Of a stretch of 64,000 bases of DNA, positions 9,499-19,900 are shown in pieces. A program made the position numbers and the translations under genes. A model generated the notes under the pieces. The model was not told the origin of the DNA. It worked only from the letters and a program-made list of their open reading frames with translations, and did not search any database. This DNA is from Arenicellales bacterium (GTDB lineage Bacteria > Pseudomonadota > Gammaproteobacteria > Arenicellales > JAJDZL01), in contig OY282380.1 in assembly GCA_958295885.1 (NCBI GenBank), positions 1,736,001 through 1,800,000 on the forward strand, written 5' to 3'. The first letter of the stretch is position 1. Each line of letters begins with the position of its first letter.

Positions 9499-9763
9499 TC
9501 ATGCTACCGTTTTTGCCTCGACTTCAAGGCGTACACCTTCATGTTTCTGCAAATGACTAATTACAGCAAACAGGTTACTCGCTTGAGGATTCCCTTTTGG
9601 ACCAAACATACGCATAAGGCTTTTACTTGGTTTCCCCAAGACTTTAGATAACTCCTCAAATCCAATAGTCGCGTTGATATAGTCCCGTAAAACGGCTTTG
9701 CCAGTATCAATTTCACTTGCAAGAAGACACGTAATGCCTTCTTGCAACAGGGCTTTGTGAAAC
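9499..9763 (-). pseudogene. HigA-like antitoxin/XRE regulator, N-terminus replaced by IS DNA
   Basis: The minus strand encodes LLQEGITCLLASEIDTGKAV, then RDYINATIGFEELSKVLGK and PSKSLMRMFGPKGNPQASNL, the characteristic second half of the HigA-like helix-turn-helix antitoxins that accompany HigB-type toxins. The usual N-terminal 30 or so residues are absent: upstream of about 9763 the DNA is ISAs1 transposase on the other strand. The frame remains open into the IS sequence to an ATG at 9814-9816, so a chimeric protein could be made. No toxin gene is visible on either side. The DNA-binding half is intact, so the loss of the toxin is the more obvious defect. Confidence 0.75.
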
Positions 9764-10318
9764 ACAAAGACAACCAGAAAAATCTCAAAGAGGCGGTGAA
9801 TTATTCTTTCACGCAACTGCAGAGCATAAAGCGCAGGCGGAAACGGACTTTCGCACCCTCACCGGTGATGAGACCGACGCCAGACGAAAGGCGCCGAAGA
9901 TTCAGCACGGTCGTTCCGAGCTGCGCGAGATCTGCGTGAGCAGTGAGCTGACGCCCAATCTGAACGAGAAATTTGACTTTCCGGGCATTGCGCAGGTATT
10001 CCGCATCCGCCGCACCGTGAAGCATTACCGGAAGCGTAAAAAGTACGAACAAACGGTTGATGAGTGCGTTGGCATCACCTCACTGAGCGCCGATCAGGCC
10101 GATGCTCAGACCTTGCTGGGTTACAACCGTACAACCGCGGACACTGGCCCGAGAACGTCAGCGCACTTCGTCGCTTTGCGATCACAGTGATCAGACGATA
10201 CCGAAAACAGGTCGCGCCGACATTGCGAAAATTGCGCGGCAACGCACGTATGCTGCTTGATTATCTGCTTCTGACCAAGAACACCCGACGACGCAGCGCG
10301 GCCGTTTTACAATGAGTT
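9764..10318 (+). pseudogene. ISAs1-family transposase remnant (C-terminal half)
   Basis: Starts within the conserved KDNQKNLKEAVNYSFTQL segment, changes frame near 9820 and continues as AETDFRTLTGDETDARRK, ELREICVSSELTPNLNEKF, ITSLSADQADAQTLL and, in a further frame, GHWPENVSALRRFAITVIRR, to a stop at 10313-10315. These are the successive blocks of ISAs1 (H-repeat type) transposases, with an internal deletion near 10130. It removes the start of the HigA-like gene. The same transposase occurs at 24403-24950. Confidence 0.8.
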
Positions 10319-11242
10319 GAAACGGTGCGCAGCCGGCGCGCCGTCCGCCATCGCAGTCATCACTTATTCAGCCGGCAGACTGTGTACTGATCCAAGCTGC
10401 AGTCAGAAAACACGTTCAGCAACCGATTGAAAACTGCCCTGATTGAATCAAATTCGACGAAAGGCGCGCAGACATAGCCCTTGTTTCGATCAGATTTACG
10501 CATTGTTCGCACAACTCAGCATGCGAAATCATTCTATGGATCCAACAAAAATTTGCCGTGGCTCAAAGTCGACTTGAACCTTGCGAACCCGCTTTACATC
10601 CAAACCCCCAGCTGCCCGCTCAAGACGGCTGAGCGGGCTTTTGCCGGGCGAGCTGAGAAGTGACCATGAATCCGCCGTCAGAGGTGATTTCACCCCCGGA
10701 AAACCGCTTCGATACGACTGGGCTTGACGGAATTGGGAATATGACAAATGGCTTTGGATGAGTGTGAAGTTATGGGGCTTTGACCTATAGTATTTTATAT
10801 ATTGTTATTATTTATTAAATCATAGCTGAAGCCCTTCTGATTTATTGTTATGAGATGTTCGGGCTAGGTGTGAGAGTTGCCACATTTGATAATGGCTCCG
10901 GCACGATGAAATTTACCGGACGAATGTTCCGAGGCTGCAGCACCGGTCTGATTCATCGGTTGCGGGGCACTTTCAAACTTGGTCAAATCACGAGGTCAGG
11001 CACTGACGTCCGGTTTGATTGGCGCGAGTGTGGAAACGTAACTGCGGGAGTCTGACGCAGGCCATTAGCGAAAGCGACGTTCCAGCCACTGTACCCTGAG
11101 AGTAAGCGTTCCATTCCTCGACTTTGCTCATCATTTTTCTGTTCATTTATGAATCCAGAAACTTGATTTATATATAATTGACTCTCCACGTATTGTACAA
11201 ACTAACTTATTTTCAATGGATTACTGTCTTTAGAGGCTAAAA
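10319..11242. other. Gene-poor stretch upstream of rpoZ
   Basis: In most gammaproteobacteria gmk precedes rpoZ; here no gmk sequence is visible. Only short open frames occur (for example 66 codons at 10855-11055 with no recognisable motif or ribosome site). A terminator-like hairpin lies at 10614-10642. The last 60 bases are AT-rich and must hold the rpoZ promoter. Confidence 0.6.
10614..10642 (+). terminator. Rho-independent terminator-like hairpin
   Basis: GCCCGCTCA (10614-10622) and TGAGCGGGC (10630-10638) form a perfect 9 bp stem with a 7-base loop, followed by TTTT. It reads as a terminator on the plus strand, but the gene it once served is not recognisable. Confidence 0.6.
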
Positions 11243-11575
11243 ATGGCACGAATCACGGTAGAAGACTGTCTTGAAAGAGTCGAAAATCGATTTCAACTGG
11301 TTTTGATCGCTACGAAACGGGCGAGGCAGCTCGATAGTGGTGCGGAACCACTGGTTGAAAGAGATAATGACAAACATACCGTTATCGCATTGCGAGAAAT
11401 TGCTGAAGGATTGATTACTTCCAGTATATTGGATGAAGACGATAATCCGAATCCTATTCCATTTGATTTCAAAGCAGCGGATTTAGCGATTTCACGAGAA
11501 GAGGAAGAACTCCAGGCTTCAAATGCGCTTAGTAAGCAAACGGACGACGTCGACTCCAAGAACGACGAGATATAG
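11243..11575 (+). CDS. rpoZ: RNA polymerase omega subunit
   Basis: 110 residues starting [20 protein letters not shown], the hallmark omega N-terminus, with the conserved KRARQL and [13 protein letters not shown] segments. Omega binds beta' and assists RNA polymerase assembly and the response to ppGpp. The acidic C-terminal tail is long. The gene overlaps the apparent start of spoT, matching the rpoZ-spoT pairing of gammaproteobacteria. There is a purine-rich ribosome site (AGAGGC) 8-13 bases before the ATG. Confidence 0.95.
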   Translation: MARITVEDCLERVENRFQLVLIATKRARQLDSGAEPLVERDNDKHTVIALREIAEGLITSSILDEDDNPNPIPFDFKAADLAISREEEELQASNALSKQTDDVDSKNDEI

Positions 11576-13739
11576 TCGATTAGCTGGCTTCTTTACAAAA
11601 TGGACAATCCCGGAAAGGGAAAAACGTCAATTCAACGAGCTATGCAATTCACTAGAAACCTACCTTGATCAACTCCAGATCGATGAAGTTCGCAAAGCTT
11701 ATGAAGTCGGTGCGAAGGCACACGAAGGGCAGCGTCGCCTAGCAGGCGAAAAATACATCAATCATCCTCTGTCAGTTGCGCGTTTGCTGGCGGTTCTGCA
11801 TCTTGACAGTCGTACGATCATTGCGGCTATTCTGCACGACACGCTCGAAGATACCGACCTGACGCGAAATGATCTCAGCCGAGATTTCGGAGAAGATGTA
11901 ACCCTTTTGGTTGAAGGCGTGAGCAAGGTCAGTCACCTGGAATTTGATTCGCCAGAACATGCAGAAGCTGAAAATCTGCGACGGATGTTTCTTGCCATGT
12001 CAAACGACATCCGAGTCATCTTTATCAAGTTGGCCGACCGGCTCCACAATCTGGAATCTCTGGATGTTCACAGACTGGAAAAGAAAAAAAGAATCGTACG
12101 TCAGACACAGGACATTTACATTCCAATTGCCAATTTGCTGGGAATACAGAACTGGCAGCGAAAAATGCAGGATTTGTGTTTTAAGGCCATCTACCCTAGA
12201 CGCTACAACACAATTCAATCCGCGATTCGGAAAGAATTTAAAGGAAAAATTGAAGACACGATCAAAAAGCATGTGGCTGCGATCAAATTAATGCTGGAAG
12301 AACGAAGGATCGAAGCTCTGGTGACCGGGCGATTCAAAAGTCTCTCTGCCATTCATGACAAAATGCGACGAAAAGGCAACTCACTCGCCGCAGTTCAGGA
12401 TATGCTCGCTCTGCGTGTAGTGGTCAATTCCATTGATGAGTGCTATCGAACCCTTGGCATCATTCATCAGCGGTACAAACCCATTTCCAGTGAATTCAAC
12501 GATTACATCGCAATCCCAAAAAGAAACGGCTACCAATCTCTCCATACGACAGTGAACACTGAATTTGGACAAGTGATTGAAGTGCAGATCCGAACCGGGG
12601 AAATGCATCGAATTGCAGAAACTGGCGTTGCGTCCCACCTGAAATACAAACGTGGGGTGAAGAAAAGTCACCATTCCGACTTGCCGAATGCGGATTGGTT
12701 GTCCGAACTGCTTCACACTTTGGAAGACAACGAAGTTCCAGGCGACTACATTGAACACCTGAAGTTAAGCTTATTTTCAGCTGACGTTTACGTGTTTACC
12801 CGAGACAATGAAATCAAGAGACTGAGGCAGGGATCGACGGTTATAGATTTCGCATATTCAATTCATACGGAAGTTGGCAATAAAATGAAATCAGCCACCG
12901 TCAATAATCAGAGAGTTCCGTTACATACTGTTTTGTCGAATGGTGACCGAGTAGAAATTAAAAAGAGAGAATTCAGCACTCCTGATCCGGATTGGCTGCA
13001 GTTCGTTGCGACGAGTCGCGCAAGGATCGGCATCCGAAATGCCCTGAAAGTCAAAGAAGTGAGTGAAATGGTAAAAATGGGCGATCGCCTGCTAAAGAAA
13101 GCTCTGAAGAAAAATAAAGTCAGGTATTCGCGGGTCACGGAAGAAAAAAAACAGGAGATGGTCGATAATCTGCAGGTTGACTCATGGTCAGAAATTTTGC
13201 ACGACATCTGCAACGGGCACCGAATGGCACCGGTTGTTGTCAATCAAATGTTTCCGGAATTGCTTACAGAATCAGGCATGCTGGCGATGGACGATACGTC
13301 AGTATCAATTCAAGGCACGGAAGGTTTGGCTGTCAGTTACGCCAAATGCTGCAGTCCTATTCCGCCTGAACCAATCATTGGGTTTTTCAGTCTGGGCAGG
13401 GGAATCGTCGTTCATACCGAAGACTGCAAAAACACCCAAAACTTCATACAGGGAGGCCATTGGTCCAAGTTTCAGTGGACGAGCAACCCAGTAGGCCCGT
13501 TTCGAGTTTCGATTCGAGTGGATGCGGTTAACAAACGCGGAGTTCTCGCCAGCATTACAAGCCGGATCGCTGCGGAAAAAGCCAATATCAGCGCTTGTGA
13601 ACTTGATGTTACGGACAAGGCGAACGCAACTCTTGATTTTGAAATTGAGGTCAATGATCGGCCTCATTTGGATGCGATAATGCGACGAGTTCAACGAGAC
13701 CCTTCCGTATTCAGACTCAACCGCGTCAAGAAAGCTTAG
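11523..13739 (+). CDS. spoT: Bifunctional (p)ppGpp synthetase/hydrolase
   Basis: The RelA/SpoT domains occur in order: HD hydrolase (about residues 60-210, with intact HDTLEDT, so hydrolysis is likely retained), nucleotidyl-transferase synthetase (about 260-380, [17 protein letters not shown] and EVQIRT), TGS (about 410-470, [16 protein letters not shown]), and a C-terminal ACT domain ([20 protein letters not shown]). The enzyme makes and degrades the stringent-response alarmone. The only in-frame ATG lies 53 bp inside rpoZ and gives about 30 extra N-terminal residues compared with typical SpoT; a non-ATG start after the rpoZ stop is possible. Followed by ridA and recG as in other gammaproteobacteria. 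Confidence 0.94.
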   Translation: MRLVSKRTTSTPRTTRYSRLAGFFTKWTIPEREKRQFNELCNSLETYLDQLQIDEVRKAYEVGAKAHEGQRRLAGEKYINHPLSVARLLAVLHLDSRTIIAAILHDTLEDTDLTRNDLSRDFGEDVTLLVEGVSKVSHLEFDSPEHAEAENLRRMFLAMSNDIRVIFIKLADRLHNLESLDVHRLEKKKRIVRQTQDIYIPIANLLGIQNWQRKMQDLCFKAIYPRRYNTIQSAIRKEFKGKIEDTIKKHVAAIKLMLEERRIEALVTGRFKSLSAIHDKMRRKGNSLAAVQDMLALRVVVNSIDECYRTLGIIHQRYKPISSEFNDYIAIPKRNGYQSLHTTVNTEFGQVIEVQIRTGEMHRIAETGVASHLKYKRGVKKSHHSDLPNADWLSELLHTLEDNEVPGDYIEHLKLSLFSADVYVFTRDNEIKRLRQGSTVIDFAYSIHTEVGNKMKSATVNNQRVPLHTVLSNGDRVEIKKREFSTPDPDWLQFVATSRARIGIRNALKVKEVSEMVKMGDRLLKKALKKNKVRYSRVTEEKKQEMVDNLQVDSWSEILHDICNGHRMAPVVVNQMFPELLTESGMLAMDDTSVSIQGTEGLAVSYAKCCSPIPPEPIIGFFSLGRGIVVHTEDCKNTQNFIQGGHWSKFQWTSNPVGPFRVSIRVDAVNKRGVLASITSRIAAEKANISACELDVTDKANATLDFEIEVNDRPHLDAIMRRVQRDPSVFRLNRVKKA

Positions 13740-13800
13740 AGCTTGGGCACCCTAACTTAGAAACAGTCGTGACGACAGCAGACAAGGAGAATTTAGTTAA

Positions 13801-14190
13801 ATGTCCCACAAAACAGTGATTGCTACTTTGAACGCACCGAGTGCGATTGGTGCTTATTCGCAGGCGGTTCGACATGGAACCCTTGTGTTCATTTCAGGAC
13901 AAATTCCTTTAAGTCCAGTTACGCAGGAAGTTGTTGGGAGCGATCCGAGAAAGCAGATTGAACAGGTGTTTCAGAATGTTAAAGGAGTGGCCGAAGCTGC
14001 CGGCGGCTCTCTTGACGATATTGTTAAATTGACGGTTTTTCTCGTTGACTTGAGTCATTTTCCGATTGTGAACGAAGTTATGGGCGAATTGTTCAACGAA
14101 CCATTCCCGGCCCGCGCCGCGATCGGGGTCGCGGCACTGCCGAAAGGCGTAGCTGTAGAAGTTGAAGCAATAATGGCATCGAATGCTTAG
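13801..14190 (+). CDS. ridA: RidA/YjgF family reactive intermediate (imine) deaminase
   Basis: 129 residues with the family blocks APSAIGAYSQAV, FISGQIPL and PARAAIGVAALPKGVAVEVE; the arginine in PARAA is the catalytic residue of RidA proteins. The family hydrolyses enamine/imine intermediates made by PLP enzymes such as threonine dehydratase, and a PLP dehydratase (eutB) lies elsewhere in the window. AAGGAG precedes the ATG. Its stop abuts the recG start codon directly (TAG then GTG), so the two are co-transcribed. Confidence 0.93.
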   Translation: MSHKTVIATLNAPSAIGAYSQAVRHGTLVFISGQIPLSPVTQEVVGSDPRKQIEQVFQNVKGVAEAAGGSLDDIVKLTVFLVDLSHFPIVNEVMGELFNEPFPARAAIGVAALPKGVAVEVEAIMASNA

Positions 14191-16284
14191 GTGGCTGGCG
14201 GCCAGAACCAAAGCATCGAGGAGCTGCCGGTTACCGAAATCGCCGGCGTCAGTCCTCAGCTCGCATCCCGTCTGGAAAAAATTGGAATTTTTCAGGTCAA
14301 GGACCTGATCTTTCATTTCCCCTTTCGTTATCAGGACAGAACTCGAGTGACTCCACTCGGTTCGCTCAGTCCTGGTGAGAATGCTGTCGTTGTCGGGAAA
14401 ATCACGAGTTCCGCGATTAGTTTCAGTGGACGTCGCAGTTTGGTCGTTCGCATCGCAGATGAAACCGGCCGCATGACCATGCGGCTTTTTCATTTCACGA
14501 TGAAACAGAAAGAACATCTGCTCCCCGGCAAGTGGATGCGCTGCTTCGGTGAAGTGCGTTACTACCAGAGGGAAAATCAAATGATTCATCCCGAATATTC
14601 GGTATTTTCTCAACCTCCACCTCGGATTCAGGCCGATAACCTGACGCCAGTCTACAGACGAACAGAGGGCATCACACATCACAAAATGCGTTCGATAATC
14701 GCTTCCGCATTGAAATTTTGTGCTGAACATCAGCTGCCCGATCTCGTGCCACGGGAAATTCTTGAAAAATATGAACTGCCAGATCTCAATGACTCTCTTC
14801 AGAGAATGCATGCTCCACCGAACGACGCACTTCAACCGATGTCTGACAGTGCGGAAGTCCCAGCTCTGAGGCGATTTGTTTTTGAGGAACTGCTTGCGTT
14901 TCAGGCTGCGCGCCGACGGCAGAAGCAGCTGCGTCGGTCAGTGAATGCAGTAACGATGACGCCACAGGGCGAACTGTCGCTTAAACTGCGTAAATCTCTG
15001 CCATTTGAGCCTACTGACTCGCAGCGGAAGGTAATCCGCGAAGTGCTGATGGACTTAAAAAAACAGCATCCGATGCTGCGTTTGGTGCAGGGGGATGTCG
15101 GGTCGGGCAAGACGCTGGTCGCGGCCGCGGCCGCGGCATGGGCGGTTGATTCAGACTATCAGGTGGCAGTCATGGCGCCGACCGAGCTGCTGGCAGAACA
15201 GCACTTTCAGACATTTTCCAACTGGTTTCTTCCGCTGGGCATAACCGTATGCCTGCTGACAGGACGGCTTGGCGCCAAGGATCGAAGGGCTGCTGTTACC
15301 GATCTGCGTCGAGGAAATGCAAAAATCGTGATTGGCACGCATGCACTGTTTCAGGAGAGCGTGGAGTACAAAAAACTCGGGCTCATCATCATTGACGAGC
15401 AGCATCGGTTTGGAGTAGGACAGCGATTCGCATTGCGAGAAAAAGGAATTGTTGAGAAACAGGTGCCGCATCAGCTGATCATGACGGCGACCCCGATACC
15501 CAGAACGCTGTCAATGACATTGTTTGCTGATCTTGATGTTTCAAGCATTACGGAACTGCCACCTGGCAGAATTCCAATACAGACAGCAGTGTATTCGACA
15601 AGAAGCCGTCGGCGGGTCACCCAGAGAATCCGAGAGATTTGTCGTTCTGGACAGCAGGCGTATTGGGTTTGTCCCATCATAGACAAATCTGAAATCCTGG
15701 ACGTTGAATCGGCAACAGAAGCAGAAGCTTTCATTAAAAGCGCACTGCCAGAACTTCGCGTGGCTTTAGTGCATGGTCGTCTCAAGAGTCAGCAGAGAGA
15801 CCGGATCATGAATCGATTCAGAAAGGGTGAAATCGATATTCTTGTAGCGACAACCGTGATAGAGGTCGGTGTCGACGTTCCAAATGCGAGCTTCATGGTG
15901 ATAGAAAGCGCGGAGCGGCTGGGGCTTGCCCAGCTGCACCAATTGCGCGGGCGCGTCGGCCGCGGCGCTGCTCAGGCACATTGCGTGCTGCTCTACAAAG
16001 GCGCGTTGTCGTCCTTTGCGAAAGAACGGCTGTCCGTCATGCGAAAAACCAGCGATGGTTTTGAAATTGCGGAAACGGACCTAAAGCTTCGAGGGGCTGG
16101 GGAGCTCTTGGGAACCCGTCAGACCGGCGCACAGCTATACCGAATTGCAGAATTGCCGAGAGATATACGCATTCTCGAATGTGTAAATCAATGCGTTGAC
16201 GCGCTGTTGCTCCAACATCCTCACCTCGCATCACCTTTAATCCGTCGTTGGACTGTTCGAGAAGGTCATTACAGTGCAGTTTGA
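14191..16284 (+). CDS. recG: ATP-dependent DNA helicase RecG
   Basis: 697 residues, normal RecG length, starting at a GTG directly after ridA. N-terminal wedge/OB domain (about 60-150, FPFRYQDRTRVTPL), then helicase motifs: Walker A GDVGSGKTLVA, DEQH box (IIIDEQHRFGVGQRF), TATPIPRTLSMT, and motifs V/VI in TTVIEVGVDVPNASFMVIE and QLRGRVGRG. RecG remodels stalled replication forks and branched DNA. The end overlaps ubiA by 11 bp. No defect seen. Confidence 0.96.
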   Translation: MAGGQNQSIEELPVTEIAGVSPQLASRLEKIGIFQVKDLIFHFPFRYQDRTRVTPLGSLSPGENAVVVGKITSSAISFSGRRSLVVRIADETGRMTMRLFHFTMKQKEHLLPGKWMRCFGEVRYYQRENQMIHPEYSVFSQPPPRIQADNLTPVYRRTEGITHHKMRSIIASALKFCAEHQLPDLVPREILEKYELPDLNDSLQRMHAPPNDALQPMSDSAEVPALRRFVFEELLAFQAARRRQKQLRRSVNAVTMTPQGELSLKLRKSLPFEPTDSQRKVIREVLMDLKKQHPMLRLVQGDVGSGKTLVAAAAAAWAVDSDYQVAVMAPTELLAEQHFQTFSNWFLPLGITVCLLTGRLGAKDRRAAVTDLRRGNAKIVIGTHALFQESVEYKKLGLIIIDEQHRFGVGQRFALREKGIVEKQVPHQLIMTATPIPRTLSMTLFADLDVSSITELPPGRIPIQTAVYSTRSRRRVTQRIREICRSGQQAYWVCPIIDKSEILDVESATEAEAFIKSALPELRVALVHGRLKSQQRDRIMNRFRKGEIDILVATTVIEVGVDVPNASFMVIESAERLGLAQLHQLRGRVGRGAAQAHCVLLYKGALSSFAKERLSVMRKTSDGFEIAETDLKLRGAGELLGTRQTGAQLYRIAELPRDIRILECVNQCVDALLLQHPHLASPLIRRWTVREGHYSAV

Positions 16285-17128
16285 ACGTTTGTCTGCATAC
16301 GCTCGTCTGATGCGATTGGACAAACCAATCGGAAGCCTGCTTTTGCTGTGGCCGACTTTATGGGCGCTATGGATTGCAGGCAATGGACATCCAGACCCAA
16401 AGATCGTTTTAATTCTTGTGATCGGAGTTTTTGTTATGCGCTCTGGAGGTTGTGTGATCAATGACTTTGCCGACCGAAATTACGATCCTCATGTGAAGCG
16501 CACGAAAGACAGACCACTGGCATCGGGTGAAGTTTCGGTACGGGAAGCGCTGATCTTATTTGTCATCCTAGGTCTGATCGGTCTGATTTTGGTTTTGTTT
16601 CTGAATCGGCTGTCGGTCATACTGGCTTGCATTGGACTTTTTCTGGCAGTGTCCTATCCTTTTCTAAAACGATTTACTCACCTGCCTCAGTTCTATCTTG
16701 GAATTGCATTCGGCTGGGGCATACCTATCGCTTTTGCAGCGCATCTGGACACTGTGCCTTGGACGGGCTGGCTGCTGCTGCTTGCTAACGTTGTTTGGGC
16801 GGGCGCCTATGATACGTTTTATGCAATGGTCGATCGAGATGATGACCTTAGAATTGGGGTTAAATCTCTTGCTGTCAAATCTGCTTCCAAGGATCGATTG
16901 GTAATTGGAATCTGTCAAATCTCGACTCTGCTACTTCTGGGCATCCTCGGATTCATGGAAGAGCTGAACGGATATTACCATCTTGGATTATTTGCAGCGG
17001 CTCTGATCGCTGTTTGGCATCAATATTCGTGTCGCATGGACGACAGGCAGAAGTTTTTTGAGGCGTTTTTGGGGAACAGCTGGTTTGGAGCAGTGGTGTT
17101 TGGAGGAATTGTATTGGCATATCTGTGA
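16274..17128 (+). CDS. ubiA: 4-hydroxybenzoate polyprenyltransferase
   Basis: 284 residues from a GTG at 16274 overlapping the recG stop. An integral membrane UbiA-superfamily enzyme with the first aspartate-rich motif NDFADRNYDPHVKRTKDRP and the second DTFYAMVDRDDDLRIGVKS, both of which bind the Mg-prenyl diphosphate. It attaches the polyprenyl tail to 4-hydroxybenzoate in ubiquinone synthesis. The lack of space before the start implies coupling to recG. Eight or nine hydrophobic segments can be counted. Confidence 0.93.
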   Translation: MQFERLSAYARLMRLDKPIGSLLLLWPTLWALWIAGNGHPDPKIVLILVIGVFVMRSGGCVINDFADRNYDPHVKRTKDRPLASGEVSVREALILFVILGLIGLILVLFLNRLSVILACIGLFLAVSYPFLKRFTHLPQFYLGIAFGWGIPIAFAAHLDTVPWTGWLLLLANVVWAGAYDTFYAMVDRDDDLRIGVKSLAVKSASKDRLVIGICQISTLLLLGILGFMEELNGYYHLGLFAAALIAVWHQYSCRMDDRQKFFEAFLGNSWFGAVVFGGIVLAYL

Positions 17129-17653
17129 AATCGCGTTCGGAGAAATTTTACCGGGGCGCACTGTCCAGCGTGGACGGCAGACAAGAGAGCTGAGCTTCAA
17201 TAGACATCCATAGACGGCGCATTGGCAGATTGACTCAGATAACCTGTTGCCAAATTCCAGCGCGCTAAAGCTAGGTTCAAGGTGTTTATGCGACATGAAT
17301 ATTGGTTCTGATTCAAGAATAAAATTTCGATTTCCCGTTTCTGGACAGGGTCAGAGCTTTGCATCGGGTTGTACCTCCAGCAGATGAACCAGTTCGCTAC
17401 ATTGAAAAAATCAACTCCAGCCGGTGCATATAGTTGCGTTAAGGTGTCCATTTGCAGTCAGAAGCAATTGCTGAAGATGTTCTACAGGGATATTGGGAGA
17501 CATAGAATGGACTTGAGACAGATCAAAAATGCGTGATTAACGCGATAAAACGCCCGAAGTCAAGATCACATTCGCGACCAAATGGACCGAATCAAGAAAC
17601 AGAAGGTTTACTCCGGCTTTCATCTCGCGCGGGATGTATTGCAGCAATAGGAA
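17129..17653. other. Intergenic stretch after ubiA
   Basis: About 525 bp without a supportable gene. A minus-strand open frame at 17197-17451 (84 codons) resembles no family I recognise and has no clear ribosome site. No terminal repeats were noticed. Confidence 0.5.
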
Positions 17654-17659
17654 TTGAAT

Positions 17660-18664
17660 ATGCATTTGATGACCAAAGTTGCATGTACGATTGTATTGTT
17701 GTGCGCATCCGTCTTGAGCAAAGCCGCTGGTTTTCATTTTATTGAATCAGACGAGTTGACCATGGGCATTTGGTATCCCTCCAAAGTGCAGGAAGAGCAG
17801 CATCGGCTAGGTCCGTTTGATGTGACTTACGCTCTAAACGGTAAAATCAGCGAGGGTAAATATCAGCCCGTTTTGTTATCACATGGCAATAGCGGGCGTT
17901 GGAGAAATCACCACTTAACTGCTAAAGCGTTAGCTGATTCAGGTTACATTGTCATCGCGGTACAACATTCCGCTGATCATCTCATCGGAGGTGGCAATAC
18001 AGCGGGTGCAATGGCACTGAGAATCGAACAGCTTCGACAGGCACTGAATATCGTAAGAATGGATTCGGTTTTTAGTGAAAAACTGGACCTATCGCGAGTT
18101 CATGGGCTAGGTTATTCTTTGGGCGGAGCAACAGTATTGGCAGCGGCAGGCGCTGAAATCAACTTGGAGTCTGCAGAATCTCATTGTGCGACTTATCCTG
18201 GTGAAGATGCAGCTTTCTGTGAGTCCCCACCAATTTTATGGCGGCTTTATCAGAGACTGCGCAATCCGGTCTCAATACGAAAAAAGCCAGATCAGTTCCA
18301 TGTCGAGCCATTCATCAACGGACTGACAGCAGTGATTGCGCCGATTGGACAGGGGCTGGAGATCGCACCAGAACGTTTTGATGCTTTGAAGGTTTTGGTT
18401 ATTGAGATAGAAGGGGACCTAATCGCACAACCACGCTTCCATGCTAAAAATATTGTTGCTATATTGCCCGCGAAAAAGCTTGCAGATTCCTTGTCGGTTC
18501 CGGGTCATCACTATGCATTCATAGCGCCCTTTGCCGATAGGGTGAAGTCCAAAGAAAACATTCCTGTAGCAGTAGATCCAGAAGGATTTGACCGTAGATC
18601 TTTCATCAAACGCGTCAATTCATTTATTGTCAAATTTTTCAAACAAAGCAATAATGAAAATTAG
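17660..18664 (+). CDS. Exported alpha/beta hydrolase (dienelactone hydrolase/PAF-acetylhydrolase-like)
   Basis: About 334 residues from the ATG at 17660, chosen because AGGA lies 8 bases upstream; a second ATG at 17669 is possible. The N-terminus is a signal peptide (hydrophobic TKVACTIVLLCASVL then SKAAG). The nucleophile elbow is GYSLGG (serine at about residue 155), the oxyanion segment is LLSHGNSG, and a late GHHYAF supplies the probable catalytic histidine. It should act in the periplasm on an ester or lactone; substrate unknown. It stands alone between gene-poor stretches and appears intact. Confidence 0.75.
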   Translation: MHLMTKVACTIVLLCASVLSKAAGFHFIESDELTMGIWYPSKVQEEQHRLGPFDVTYALNGKISEGKYQPVLLSHGNSGRWRNHHLTAKALADSGYIVIAVQHSADHLIGGGNTAGAMALRIEQLRQALNIVRMDSVFSEKLDLSRVHGLGYSLGGATVLAAAGAEINLESAESHCATYPGEDAAFCESPPILWRLYQRLRNPVSIRKKPDQFHVEPFINGLTAVIAPIGQGLEIAPERFDALKVLVIEIEGDLIAQPRFHAKNIVAILPAKKLADSLSVPGHHYAFIAPFADRVKSKENIPVAVDPEGFDRRSFIKRVNSFIVKFFKQSNNEN

Positions 18665-18929
18665 TGCTGATAGCCATTGGAGATGATTCCCATCGAGGCT
18701 GCTCCATGCCTTAACTCCATCTGTTGTTGTTAAAGCCATCGCTCTGCTACTTCATCATTCGGGAATCTCTTCATCATATCTACTGATGACATTCCGTTCC
18801 AATTCCCTTTAAAATACTGTTCCTAAAAATTCAGACTTCACTGATTGCAGTTAGAAGCCAGCTTAAAACTGTCATCGACTGTTACGAATTTAATACTGGT
18901 GCAAATTCGCAGCGTTATCAGAATCGACA

Positions 18930-19250
18930 AGTCATTGGATCGATGGCAGATTCATTTATTTCGGATGAGTTTATTCGAATCAGGCAGAGTCCTTCAGCGG
19001 GTTCTGTTACTCCAGTTTTTTTCCGTCCTTACTTTCCATCACTTTCGCGAGCCGTGAAGGATTTTGGTCACCACCACCGATTGCAATAGTGAGCCTTCAA
19101 CACTCCTCACCATGTTGTGCAGAAATAAGTCCGCCTCTACGTCAATTCATATCCATTCCCGTTTTCGGTTGACTTGGATGTGAAATATCGTCTTTACTGG
19201 CACTTCATTACTGCATCCAGATGAAAGAATTGCACTAAGTTGTGATTTAC
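18930..19250 (-). pseudogene. truA: truA relic (tRNA pseudouridine synthase A, C-terminal part)
   Basis: On the minus strand, in broken frames, one reads LSSGCSNEVPVKTIFHIQV, WI-IDVEADLFLHNMVRSVEG, LAKVMESKD and TGVTEPAEGLCLIRI, which match in order the FRSSGCQAKSPVKTI, (I/V)EANAFLHHMVRNIVG and GLYLV blocks of TruA. At least one stop and two frameshifts interrupt them and the catalytic N-terminal half (with its aspartate) is gone. Regions on both sides (18665-18930 and 19250-19469) show no gene. If the genome has no other truA, U38-40 pseudouridylation of tRNA is lost. Confidence 0.7.
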
Positions 19251-19469
19251 AATCAGCTGTTTTTGACCTGAACTTGGGACAAGAATAAAAACAACAATCA
19301 TCATGAACTCGTAATCTTGCAGATCAGCGGAGAATGGCTTCGGTTCGCTACTCTTTGCGCAACGATGTTCCAAAATGTTTCCGGCAGGCACATTCTGACT
19401 TGAATGTCTGCTTGCTGACATCTCGTAAAATAGATGGTTTTACCCGAAAAAGGTGAGGGAACACGATTC

Positions 19470-19841
19470 ATGACACTTATGATTGCTCTTCATATCGTTG
19501 CGGCTGTCAGCTCTTTGATTCTTGGCATTGTCGTACTGTCAATGCCCAAAGGCACGCCTCGACACAAGCTGTTGGGTCGGATATGGGTAACGATCATGGC
19601 GTTTGTTGCGGCAGGGTCCTTCAGTATCCGAGGTCTTGGGGAAGATGGTGGTTTGAGCTGGATTCACCTGCTGTCGGCGATTACGCTGGTATCTCTGGTC
19701 TATGCAGTGATCATGATACGCCGAGGGAATCGACGCGCACATTTTTCCGCGATGATCGGCAGTTTCATCGGCGTCCAGGTCGCTGGAATTTTTACGCTCG
19801 CTCCAGATCGAATAATCGGTTCTTTCTTATTTGGCGGCTGA
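19470..19841 (+). CDS. Small four-helix membrane protein, DUF2306-like
   Basis: 123 residues from the ATG at 19470 (GAGGGA upstream); the longer frame from 19434 lacks a ribosome site. Sequence features are MIALHIVAAVSSLILGIVVL, a PKGTPRHKLLGRIWV loop, then further hydrophobic helices and a REGNRRAH-like basic loop (IRRGNRRAHFSAMIGSF). The G-T-x-x-H-x-x-x-G-R-x-W pattern is typical of DUF2306 membrane proteins, whose function is unknown to me. Confidence 0.65.
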   Translation: MTLMIALHIVAAVSSLILGIVVLSMPKGTPRHKLLGRIWVTIMAFVAAGSFSIRGLGEDGGLSWIHLLSAITLVSLVYAVIMIRRGNRRAHFSAMIGSFIGVQVAGIFTLAPDRIIGSFLFGG

Positions 19842-19900
19842 GCTGAAATCAGGTTCTAATTGAATTTGAATCAGTGCCGATTGGATGAAGCAAACCCGCT

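Noticed and set aside
10855..11055. 66-codon open frame upstream of rpoZ
   Set aside because: No ribosome site, no recognisable motif, and it sits among IS debris.
17197..17451. 84-codon minus-strand open frame after ubiA
   Set aside because: No motif or context supports it as a gene.
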